This document shows positions 12,563 through 24,262 of a stretch of 64,000 nt of DNA, piece by piece (position 1 is the stretch's first letter; each line of letters opens with the position of its first letter). The stretch spans positions 48,933,001 through 48,997,000 of the forward strand of contig CM048552.1 in NCBI GenBank assembly GCA_026413225.1. Reading direction: 5' to 3'. The notes beneath the pieces were generated by a model. It ran no database searches and was not told the origin of the DNA. It was given only the letters and a program-made list of their open reading frames with translations. This stretch comes from Otis tarda. Lineage: Eukaryota > Chordata > Aves > Otidiformes > Otididae. The translations under genes were made by a program, and so were the position numbers.

Positions 12563-14544
12563 TTTGATTTTACTGAACTGATTTTTAACAAGGTCAAACA
12601 AAGGTTTGTTGTAAGCAAATGGTATTTATTTCACATCACAGCTTTTTACCCTTTCTCCTCAAAATTCTTACTGCTCCTACCAGGGTACCAATATACTAAT
12701 AACATACTTGGTTGCACTCTGGAAGCAACTTTTAGGTGTCCAGATAATCTAGAAATGCATATTTTCTAACATCCAAAATCAGAGCTTAAGCAATTTAGAT
12801 TAAATATTAATATTTTTTCCTATATGCAACATTTCTATTTTAGGGCTCATTGTATGCGATAACATTTAATAAATTTCCATATACTGTGGGTATTATCTGG
12901 TATGTATTTAAAGGTACTTTTTTTTTTCCTTTACTTTTCTGTAAGTACTTATGAGGCAATGCTCATAGGATCTACTCTTTTCAGTATGTTTTCCCTCTGA
13001 AGGGGAAATACGACTTCCTTAATAGATATATTGCTATAATATGCTGCAAATGATAGGCATACACCGTAGTATCATGTGATTTATTACACCAGAAATAGAT
13101 TTTACAATCTATAGCAGAAGTCAAGCTATCTCTTTTCCTTATTGATGGTATTTTCTTTATTATTAGTTCCTACTTAATTCTGTACTTATTTTTTTTATTA
13201 GTAGTATTTCCTACAACATACAACCATTCCTCTGAACTTTTTCATCATTCCTCCAAATCTTCAGTGAAATATACCTCCTAATACTGTCAATGTCCTCTAT
13301 TAGCAGTTAGGAAAAGGCAGAATCCATTCCTTATCTAGGGAGTAATGTAAGATTCATGTAGAATATTCCAATATGCTAAGAAAATCTGATTCCCTTTTCT
13401 TTATAGAATTTCCACATCAAAATTTTTCCAATAAGAAGACCTTGGAGGCAAAATTTGTATGAGGCACTGAAAGTATGTTAAGAATTTTAAGCCAGCTCTC
13501 AATAATTTGAATGTCCAACATCAAACTTACAGTGCTAGCCTAGGGAATCCAAGATATTTGAAAGGGTTTGGCAGATAGATAGGTCAAAGGGTAGATAAGC
13601 AACAGCTCTGTTGGCAGAGGGTAGAATATTGTAGGACAAATCAAATGACATTAGATACCATATGCTATTTTGGCAACTGAGTCAAGTTTGTAGTGTCTTA
13701 CAGTATTATGACCACTCCTGGATGATAAACTTATTTCTAAGGAAGGTTCAGAATTATTTGCTTCTGTGAAAATAGGGACCTTGAATCATTAAATCAGATA
13801 TTTTTAATTTCCTTATTCACAATCCCTTTTCATTGTAAAAGCAACTTTTTCCATGAAGAATCAGGGAAATAAGTACAGCAGGAGCACCACAGTACTGTGT
13901 CCTGTTGCTATTCTTTTTCTTCAAGTCAGTAACTTTGGCCTTAGTTTACTCCTTAAGTTAGTTATCTGGTTGCTTTCAATGCCTATGTATGCTCCTTCCT
14001 GGAAACAAAGCAAATAGCTACATCTTCTGCAGTAAAATGCATCATTTCATCTTCTTAGTGCTGCTTGAAATTTTTATGCTGCTTCACAAGTTGAAGTAAT
14101 TAACAATATTTCACTTTTAAGTATTTTATTTGTTGCTGTGCTTGGTTATTAAGATTTACTCTACTAAATCCTCACTTCCAACATGTCTTCTTCATTTACA
14201 AAACATATTCCCTCTAGACAAGCCTAGTGTTCATTGATTTCACTTGTACAAAAGACTCCAATCTGATATGCTTTATTGAAGCAAAATTCTTATCTGCAAC
14301 AAATTCTTCATACCTATATTAATGTTTTTTCTTAATTCTTACACAACTAAGTTGATTTAGACATACTGTGACCAGGGGCCTAAAAATTTTGTATCTTTTG
14401 TCTGTAGATTTGCTTTTTTTTTTTTTTTTTTAAGAGCAATGAAGTTCAAACTACTTTGGATCTGGATCATAATTTGAACTTGCTTTTAGCGTCTTACTGT
14501 TTTCCTGTCAGACTACAATATGATTTGCTGGTCTTGTTTTCCAG
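12563..14544. other. Intergenic, upstream of EPYC
   Basis: AT-rich sequence between the EPYC promoter and the 1.1 kb LTR. It contains the SOX-like motif pair (12597-12610) and a poly-T run at about 14412-14431. No gene or transposon was recognised. Confidence 0.5.
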
Positions 14545-15658
14545 TGTCGTAGTTCAGCCCCAATCGGGACCAGACTACGCAGTCTCTCTCTCACTCCCCC
14601 CACCCTTCAAGAGAATAGGGGGAGATAAGATAAGAAAAAAGACTCGAGGTTCGAGATAAGGACAGGGAGAAATCCTTACTGTTACAAGTAAAACAGGCTC
14701 AACTTGGGGAAAAGTATTCATTTATTACATTACTAAAAGCAGGATGATGAGAACGAGAACAAGATAACCTCCCCCACCCCTCCCTCTTCCCAGGCTTAAC
14801 ATTATCTCTACTACCTTCTGCCCCCAAGCGGCACAGGGGGGAAGAGGGAATGGGGGTTGCGGTCAGTTCATCACACGTTGTTTTATGCGACTGCTTCATC
14901 ATAGGGGGAAGAACTCCTCACATTCTTCCCCTGCTCCATCCTGGGGTCCCTCCCACAGGCCACAGTCCTTTGTGAAACTGCTCTGGCATGGGTCATTTCT
15001 TCCATGGGGTGCAGTCCCTCCAGAACGGCTGCCCCAGCAGGCCCTCCATGGGCCACAGCCTCCTTCAGGCATCCACCTGCCCTGACATGGGGTCCTCCAT
15101 GGGCTGCAGGCGGATCTCTGCTTCTCTGTGGACCTCCATGGGCTGCAGGGGGACAGCCTGCTGCACTATGGTCATTACTGCAGGCTGCAGGGGAATTCCG
15201 GCCAGGAGCAGCACTACTCCTTCCCCTCGTTCTTCACCGACCTTGGCATCTGCAGCCGTTCCTCTCACAAGAAATTCTTCACAACAGGCTGGCAGACGCC
15301 TCTCAAGTTCTCTTCACATCTCATCTCCTCTCCACTTCTTGCAGCCAGGCTGGGCCAAATTGGGCCCAGCGGGAGGCCAGAGGGTGAGACCTGCAAGGCC
15401 CACAAGGCTCGCGCCTCCCCCTCTCTGGCCCCACTCAGCTCCTTCACATCTTCTCTTCTTTTTTCCTTTTTTTTTTTTTTCTGATTTTCCCCTTCTTAAA
15501 TATGGTATCGCAGAGGCGTTATCAGGGAACATGCTGTCACCAATTGGCTCAGCCCTGGCCAGCAGCGGGTCTGCCCTAGGCCCGACCAAGTCCATCAGAC
15601 AAAGGGGAAACTTCTTCCAGAGGCTTCCCAAAGAAGCTACCACTGTAGCCTTCCATCA
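14545..15658 (-). mobile_element. GC-rich solo LTR-like element, about 1.1 kb
   Basis: A sharply bounded GC- and CpG-richer block in AT-rich surroundings. On the minus strand it begins TGATGGAAGGC at 15658 and ends CTACGACA at 14545 (TG...CA ends). It has a TATA-like ATATTTAAGAAGGGG near 15505-15490 and an AATAAA signal at 14726-14721, consistent with an LTR read on the minus strand. A CCATGGGCTGCAGG motif recurs at about 15099 and 15136. The layout resembles an LTR family common in neoavian genomes; the family is recalled, not searched. No target-site duplication is obvious. The overlapping open frames here (up to 224 codons) are a by-product of base composition. Confidence 0.65.
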
Positions 15659-18600
15659 CTAAATAAAACCAGAATATCCAGAAACACTAAGCAAGTAAAA
15701 TAAATTGAAGGCAAATGTTAACTTTTAAACCTTGAAATTGCTTCTATTTTTTGTTACAGCTATGGAAACTTATCTGAAAAAGGATATATTTTATACAAAG
15801 TATTTTACAAGCTTATGAGCATGATGTTTTGTATGGAGCACAAGTTTTGCTAGTCAAGCAAAGAAAACAGCTTTGTTTGTCTCAATTTATGCTTTAAATA
15901 AGCATGGAGATTCATTGGTGTATTTGTAGGGGACATGCCTTAGTTTACACTGGAGTTCATGTTTGGCATTTTGTTCAAGCTTGGATGCTAGAAGTCCTGA
16001 TGCTAGCAACCCTGGACTAGCTAGAAACTCAAGAGGTGCAACATTTAAGTGGTTTGAGAATATTATGCCATTAAAAGCAAAGGAAAAGAAAGACTACTTA
16101 TAGCCCTTGTGGTGTGCTAAGCAGAAAGACAAGCATTTTAAAAAGCTCACAAATAATCTGTCCTTGAGCTAGGAACTGATTCAGATCACTGCCTTGTGTT
16201 TTCTGTATCCTGTTATCATAGAAGATAAAGAATTCCTGAGTCTGATTTAATGACATTTGGGAGTGAGGTTTTCATGTCCTCTAATTAGTCCCTTCACTGA
16301 CAGTTGGGTTTTTTTCCAGATTCTCTGTCCTTGTGCAGTTTAAGTTGTTGTCTTGCAGACTTCCTCAGTTATCTCTAAATCTTGCTGTCTGACTTACTAA
16401 CTTAGGCTTAATTAAAAGCTCACTAAAGTTAATGGAGAGTTCCGTCGCATGCAGTGGGTTTTGGAGCATGACTTTGGCTGGAAGTATATCCAGCTGTGGT
16501 CATTGCCTAACACATTCCTAACTAAAATGCATTCCCATTGTATAATTGCTGGCAATGCTAAATGAATTAATTTATTCCCTTGTTTTTTTGAGAGAGCTTC
16601 GTTTCCATTTCAGTTCTCCCAGTTCTTGGAGGTGCAATGACTCCTAACTGTGTTCTTGAACTCAGTGCCAAAGCCTCAGGGTTGTCCTATTCTTGTTTTT
16701 CCAAAATCTTGATTATAAAGCACTGAGGCTTTGATTGAAACTGTAGGCATCCACTTGACATAAGTATAATTTTTTCTTTGCTTTGTTTTCTTTTGGCCTC
16801 AAAGATTCATCCCCAGCAACTTGTGATAAGAAAGAATGTGTGGGAAAAATACTAGCTTTGCTATAAAATCAAAAACCCTCTCTGACCCTCAGAAAGAGTT
16901 TGTTTATGGTACCAAGTTTCCTTCTTGGCACTTCGGTTTGCTAACCTGAACAGAAGTACAGGGCTTTAACCTGCTGGATCAGCTCTGGAAAGTTCTAGTG
17001 CTGATTTTTAACAAGGAGGGTAAGAGAATATACAGCTTTGGAAGGAGTAACAGAGGAGTCTCAGAGTAATTCATTTGATTTTTTCTACTTGACACGTGGC
17101 TAAAAGATCCTCCTGATCTGAAACTATAGAGTAAGAGCAATAAATCAAGATGTTTATGTATTTTCATATAAAACAATAGTAACAAAATGAAAGATCACCT
17201 TCTCCTGGGCCAGGGACAAGTCTACATAAGCGAGAGAAAATATATAAGTGTTCCATTACTGGTGACAATAAGTTCAGCTGCTTGGGCTGCACAGTCTCTT
17301 AAAAAGACGCATTGAATTTCCTACAACTGTTTTCCACATTCTGTGACCAGAAGGGCATCCATCAGATGAACAAAATGGGGTCACTTTCATTATGTGATGA
17401 GGAAAATTGTGTTTTGTGCATATGTGGGAGGTCCATAAGTATTCATGTCTCAAGATATGTTGTCTCATGACCAAAACGTAGATAATATTAACATGTTAAT
17501 GTTAGTATTTGCTTGTTAACATTAATGTTAGTATGAGGAAGGGAATATGGAGTACTTACAAAAGAAGGCTGCAAAAAATAGTCACGTTGAAGTGGTGTAA
17601 AGTACTGGGTGTAAACGAAAGAGTATCGGATATGCTCACCAAGCAGGGGCAAAAGCCGTCTATTCCAAATAATGTTGTTATGACAATGTCACCTTGGTGC
17701 GTATAGAAAACATTGGTCTTAAACTTTAAAATTGATATTTTTAGCAGATTACTTGTATTTTTAAACCTATGCAAGGATTATTTTTTTTCCCTGAAAGCCT
17801 TGTGTAATATGTAGTTTCTTGCTTGTGTACTAGGAGAGAATTTATACTTGAAGTAATAAAGTGTCATATATCGTGTCACTTTTATTACTGATTTGTATAT
17901 ACTATTTCATCTTTGAAATTTTTGCTCCTTTTTAAATGACTATAAACTGTTATCTATTTAGGTCAGGTTTCAGATTACTTGGTGGCACACATGTAGCCTT
18001 TATTAATACAATGCCCACAATGAATGCTTGTTTTCTTTGACTTTACTGTAGAGAGGAGACCTGTAGCTGTAACTCCTTCTACAGACATTCTAAAATATTT
18101 GGAAAGACATCTATTATTGTAAACCTGTAAACATTTTATTTTAGAATTTAAAATATTCTTTTTAAACCAATTCCCTCTACCTGCATATATGTACCTAATC
18201 TGATTGGATAGTTTTTAGTTTTCTAAATAAAAGTAGTATTTAGCACTCCAAACTACATCCACTGTAAGAACTTTACTAAGGCACATAGCAAAGAGGTTTC
18301 CTTTTTTTTGGCACGTGGATCTGTCTTCTTTGATATCCTACTTCCCTCAGGCCTTTAATGCTAGAACTCTCCAACATTTTTGTGAATGTTATATACTGTA
18401 CCACAGGGTCTGCTTCATGTCCAAACAAATATTTTTCTCGGCTTGTTCTATTATTTACTGAATCATTATCTATTTTTCCAATTTTAAATATGTGGTCAGA
18501 GTTATATTGAGCAATGAGAAACCATTATGTCAAATCCTGGAATTGTTGAAGTTAGCTACAATCAATTTCAGGGCTAAAATTCAGGCCAATATTTTAGAGT

Positions 18601-21406
18601 GTTTTCCTTCTGAGATACTAAACACCTCCTCTCTTCTTACTATTTGTTTGTTTGTTCTAAAGGCGTAGTGAAAGGACAGAGAGGTAGGAAGTTGTTTTGA
18701 TACATCCCTTGCCTGTCTCAGAATCACTTGCATTTCATGAATTGCTGATTGTGGAACCTTGTTCACTTTGGAACCCTGGGAAAAGAAGTGCATCATATGA
18801 ACCTCACTAGGACTAGGGAACAAAGGCTAGAGAACAGAAAAACAAATGTCTCAGAGAGAAGGAGAAAGGAAGGAAATCATGTGTCTGCAGAAGGGATTAG
18901 CATTTCCATTTTGGACATCAAAGTTAAACAAAGTACAAAAGAAGGATTTAGAGTGTTCCAGCAGTTCCATCCCTTGTGCAAATCATCATAAGCAGGAAGA
19001 AAAAAGAGTTAAACAAAAATGTGAGATAGCTACAACTGTTTTTACTAGTAAAGTCTTGTTTAAGTTTAATTATTTCTACATAAACAGAGAATGCAAGGAA
19101 GGAAAAAAAAAAGCTTTTTAATGAGTCACAGAGCTAACTAAAAACCCATCATGGCTTTTTTTTTTGTGATTTCAAAATCAACTCAAGTGATTTTTCTTAG
19201 GTCAGTTTGCTTGATTTTTTGGTTCAAATCACATACCCTTAGAAGCTGTTATTCTTTTCCTTTAAAGTTGTTTTATTGTGACCTCTTGGTTCCATGGTTG
19301 ATATAGGCAGATTAAAGTCTCAGATCTTGTAGTATAAGACTTTTTCCTCATACAAATATTAATTGTTGCTCTTCCATACTGCCTGATCAGCTTTTTTAAA
19401 TATATATATATATTCCAGAAAAAAATAATATGTCTATTTAAAATTTGTCATATGTGTGCTGGATCTGGTTAATATTGATTGCTAACAGTAAATTCTCAGA
19501 GTATTTTCATGCAATCTGGTCTACCAAACTGTGATGCTTTTCTAAATGAGCATCCAGAATACTGTTTTCTTGCATGTGCAAAGTCCATATCTATTTAGAC
19601 TCTGATTCATCATTGCATTCAGTGTAACTGGAATTTCTTAGTTCTTAAGAATAAAGTACTAGCTTTAACAGAGACCGTGCACGTTTACAGTAAAATCAAA
19701 CAACAGATCCCTAGTTACAACAGCAGGAATGGATGGGTCCCACTTTTCTTTTATAAAGGATGTTTTAGAACCTGCAATGTCTGCTTCTGAAATTATTAAA
19801 CTTTGTTGCAAACTATAAGCATGATCCAAAAGCATGGTTAAACATCTTTAGCTAGGCTTGCTGGCATGACTGTCCTGTAAAATTCAAAGATTATCCTTAA
19901 GTACCTTAAGTATATTTCCAATTTTACCTCTCTAACATTTGTTTGTGTGATCAGCCCATAAGTCAAATCCATCACAGCATGCTCGTCCCTCTTTCTGTAT
20001 GTTATAAATTTCAAGCAGATGAAAAGCTTGTCAGATTATTGCTATCTGACAAGCTTTTGCTATATACAAATTAACCATATGGTTAGCTTAGAAAGGCACT
20101 TGGAAAATCAGAGAACTCTGATTATTCAAACTCTGCTAAAACATGTCTGAAGTAACTTTTGTAAAAAATCCTATTCCTTGCATTTATTCTTTTTATTTGA
20201 TTAGAAAGTCTCAAGAGAATGTATTTTTCTTAGAATATTTAGTCATTTCGGTTATATTTAGTAATTTTGGTTTGGACACAACTGGCGGGTAGCACTGAAA
20301 TTTAATCTAAATTGATATTGATGCTTAAGAAAACATTATTCCTTGTTCCATGTAAATGTGCAGAGGAAAGATGGAGATATGTATTTTCTGAAGACTTGTC
20401 TGGAGAAATAACAGGTCAGGTTTTTTTCTACCTTGTTACTAATCCTTCCATTCTTTTTGGAATTAATTGGGTGACAAAAAATATCTGCATTTTTTTGCTT
20501 TATTGGTCTATCAGCTGCGTGCACACACAGAGATATACAGGTTATACTGCAGCTCGTTAATGAAGGCAGTCTGAGGAATTCCCACTGAGGCCAAAGACCG
20601 TAGACAGAGCTTCAGACTCACATACTTGGGTTATATTCCACTCACATTAGACAGACTGCCATTCTTCTAAAATAAAATTTACAGTTGGCCATATAAGAGG
20701 TATAATTTGCATCAGTTTTGAGAAGGAGTTGGGAAAGAAATCTCTGTTCTTTCTTTAATCATAGTTGAACGTAAGAGAGCACTGCTGAGTATGCAAGCAT
20801 GTGGTGTCACAGAATGGTTTTTATTAACATCCAGAGCTATTGTCTGCTGTTCCAGCCCAGGCTGTGGACTGCTGGTGTTAGACTCTTTCAGGAAAATGCA
20901 GTTCCTGGCCCCAGAGATGGAAAAGTTCAGAGTGTTTTTGCTTAGTTAAACAAGTACAGTTCAGAGCTGGGTTATCATATTTATCGCCAAAAGATGTATG
21001 CTGTTTTGCTTGGGATGGAAAAATAAACCAGAAACAAGGTTCAATAAGACAAGGATTTGGAATTCACTACAGCACAGGCTTTGTATTGTATATTGTATGT
21101 TGACATATCCATTTATTCAAAAGAAATGGTGAGGACTATTATAGTACACTTATTTCATGGATAGAGACTGAAAAAGATTTTGTGTAGCATAATAAGGGTC
21201 ATAATGTCCTCAATATCCTTATTAAATTTGAAATTGAAGTAACGAATTAAAGTTGTTTTTCTCATTAGCATAACTTTTACCCAGTTTCTTATGATGTTTG
21301 AATATGAAATTTTATGTGTGTTCTTAGGTTTACCTTTTGTATTGCATGTGTTGCAGTGCTTTATACCCTTTCATATGCTTCTAAAATGTTAAAAAAAAAT
21401 GCTTGT
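15659..21406. other. Intergenic, no gene recognised
   Basis: AT-rich DNA between the GC-rich LTR and a CR1 3' end. It holds paired AT palindromes (17488-17534), a short TA repeat near 19400-19413 and a perfect 15-bp hairpin (20022-20058). Open frames are short and show no recognisable domain. Confidence 0.5.
20022..20058. repeat. Perfect 15-bp inverted repeat, 7-nt loop
   Basis: AAAAGCTTGTCAGAT (20022-20036) is followed after 7 nt by its exact reverse complement (20044-20058). The pairing does not extend beyond the arms. The stem is too short for a typical microRNA precursor and no terminator function is expected here. Confidence 0.9.
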
Positions 21407-21503
21407 AAAGAGCATCTAGTCGGGGATGTCCCTGCTCCTTGCAGGGGGGTTGGACTAGATGACCTTCGAAGGTCCAACCCTAACCATTCTATGATTCTAT
21501 GAT
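21407..21503 (+). repeat. CR1 LINE 3' end fragment
   Basis: About 97 bp, starting 'catctagtcggggatgtccc', passing 'ttggactagatgacct' and ending in ATTCTATGATTCTATGA. This is the 3' terminal segment of a CR1, plus strand, strongly 5'-truncated and of the same subfamily as the copies at 4362 and 34546. Confidence 0.95.
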
Positions 21504-23707
21504 AGCACGATTGTTCACATTTGAATGCCTTCATGTAATCCTACAGTTGTAACATAAAAATGATCTCTGATTTCACTGAATTTATTACAAAATGCATGAA
21601 TATTAATAATTTCTAGCACCTTAAATTTTACAACATCAGTAGACCTCACTAGCAAGTAATTTTCACCTGCAGTAATTCAAAGAAGTTATGATTACTCTGA
21701 CCTGCAGAACATGATCTGGGAATTGTTAGTGAGGTGTACAAACCAGTCATTATCATGCTTTGCTCAGACACCAGTATGTCAGACATGTAGTTGGCATTCA
21801 TGTTATCGTAATATCAGTTACATCCTTCAATGGCATTTATGCATTATCTCCTTTTGATTGTTTCTTCTAGCAGTGGCCAGGTTAGTGGCTCTGAGGGCAT
21901 TGATCTCAAGGGAAGCTGTACTGACATTAACCTACATTGCCCTGATCTGATATTTGGGAAATATGTTCATTCTCTTAACCTCTTTTGGAATCAAGGATTG
22001 AATATAAGAGTGTCTAACTCTGGAATAAGAAAACTGGAAAAATGGTTATTAAAAACCTGGAATACACACAGTAAAACAGCTCCTTTTTTTCTCCTCCAAC
22101 TGTCTTTTCAGACATGTTTTCAAACAAAAAAAAAAATAGATTTTAATCTTAAAACTTATTTTGACTTTTTTTTTTTAAATTGTTTTCACATTACAAAAGT
22201 TAGGAGTATAATATATATAGTATTGGAATATATTTCATACAATTTTATAAAATATTAAAATTGCAGTCCTACTTCTAGGGTTTTTAAAATATATTGCAAG
22301 ACAGATTATTTTTCTAATGAATTCAATTGAAGTACACACATTGTGAAATAGAGCTGCAGGTTGAAAGTGATTGTAGCAAAATAGATCTGTCACTGTATTT
22401 GGCGCTGAGCTGAACTTCAGCAGGATTGCTATTGCCAGTCCAGCTGGCTGTCTACAATTTGTTTTCTTCCCATTACTCTAATAATATGGAAATGATTTTT
22501 TGAAATTACATATATTTTCATTGAATAAGTTGTTAAGGTTTTTTTTTTTCTTAGCAAAAGTCTTTTTTTTTTTTTTTTGGTAACAATTTCCATTCTATAG
22601 GAAGTTTTCCTGTTTGTTAACTAGCAGTTTCTAACTTTGAAATATTTAATACGAAAAAAAAAAGGCCATGATCCAGGCTTGCTACGCAGTGGCATGAACA
22701 GCAGCAAGAGTTTTAGGCAAGCTGTAGAGGAGGGGAGCAGCTTTACCACCATGGCCCACAGGATGACTCCTGGCACCAGGGAATGGGAAGAGGAGGAAGA
22801 GAGAAGGTACACCCACTTCAGTAGCCCTCCTTACTGCTCCTCCTAGCAAAAGACAGCATTCACAGGTTAGTTCATGTGGCAGAGGACAGACTACCCTGCT
22901 TCACAGATGCATGCAGGTGGCTTGAGTGATACAGTGGCTACATCCACACAAGCACTAGGTCATCTGATGGGGAAGCGGCCAGGCTAAAATCAAAGATACA
23001 TTTCCCAGTAGAGATTCTGAGAGATTTTGGATCATGCTAGGTGACCCAACCCTGAATACAACACAGCAGGCTCTTGACAGCTTTTGGATGTCTGGTTGCA
23101 GCTGACAGCAGCCAGCCAGCTTTGACTGGCACAGCTGAGAGATACAGGAGGAATGGTGGTGCTCCGCAGGGAGCATGGGAGGTGGATGCTGAGGTCGGGG
23201 AACGCAGGGCAGAAGTGACTGAGCCAGTCACACAGAGTGAGACAGACATAGCTGGCCTGTGCCACGGCCAACCGCAGCCTGACTCCAGGACCTCTGGCAC
23301 TGTAAATAAGAGACACACCACCCTTCAGCCAATATTTCTGTTTATTTGTTTTGAATTTCTGCTTTAAACTGTTTTGTTTCTGAGTAGACTTGGGAACATG
23401 TCCTTTGAGACACTAATGCACAAAGAATGTGGGAATCTAGATTTTTCTCATAAACTTTAAGGAAAAATATTAATTTTCTTTAGCTGTTAGAATTACCATG
23501 GTTATTTATCCATTATCTATAAAATAAGGTGGCTGTAAATAAGAATGAAATACAATGTCAGCCAGACCTCCATCTCTATCAATTAAATATTTGGAAAACA
23601 TATTTTAAAACATTTTATCTTACAAAAAATATCAGCCCGAAAAGCAGTTCAGCAAAAGTGCAGATTGCTACAAGCATGGCAATAAAGGAAACTGTCATTG
23701 GTTGAAG
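21504..23707. other. Intergenic, no gene recognised
   Basis: Contains poly-T runs (about 22545 and 22563-22579) and a stretch of higher GC at about 22660-23310 whose origin I cannot identify. The longest open frame (21830-22258, plus, 142 codons) starts inside AT-rich DNA and has no recognisable domain. Confidence 0.4.
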
Positions 23708-24262
23708 AACGATATACTCAGCACTGGTTTGGCCGCATCTCGAATACTGTGTGCAGTTTTGGGCCCCTCAGTACAAGCAGGATGTTGAGTTGCTGGAGCG
23801 TGTCCAGAGAGGGGCAATGAAGCTGGTGACGAGTCTGGAGAAGAAATCTTACAAGGAGTGGCTGAGGTAACTGGGATTGTTTAGTCTGGAGAAGAGGAGG
23901 CTGACGGGAGACCTCATTGCTCTCTACAACTACCTGAAAGGAGGTTGTAGTGAGGCAGGCATTGGTCTCTTCTCCCAAGTAACTAGCGATAGGACGAGAG
24001 GAAAGGGCCTCAAGTTGCAGCGGGGGAGGTGTAGGTTGGATATTAGGAAACACTTCTTTACTGAAAGAGTGGTCAGGCACTGGGACAGGCTGCCCAAGGA
24101 ACTGGTAGAGTCACCATTCCTGGAGGTGTTCAAAAAACATGTATACATGGCACTTCAGAACATGGTTTAGTAGGCACAGTGGTGTTAGGTTGACGATTGG
24201 ACTTGATGGTCTTGGAGATATTTTCCAACTTTAAAGATTCTATGATTCTATGATTCTATGAA
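23708..24262 (+). repeat. CR1 LINE, 5'-truncated, older subfamily
   Basis: Plus-strand CR1 of about 555 bp. Translation shows CR1 ORF2 tail motifs ([72 protein letters not shown]), broken by an in-frame stop just before the second motif (TAA within 'gaggtaactggg' at about 23866). It ends in three ATTCTATG octamers (24237-24262). Sequence differences from the 4362 copy indicate another CR1 subfamily. Confidence 0.93.

Noticed and set aside
14988..15662. 224-codon open frame and several overlapping frames on both strands
   Set aside because: All lie within the GC-rich LTR-like element; stop codons are rare there because of base composition, and no protein domain is recognisable.
21830..22258. 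142-codon plus-strand open frame
   Set aside because: Ends in poly-T/AT-rich low-complexity sequence, has no recognisable domain and no supporting splice or promoter context.
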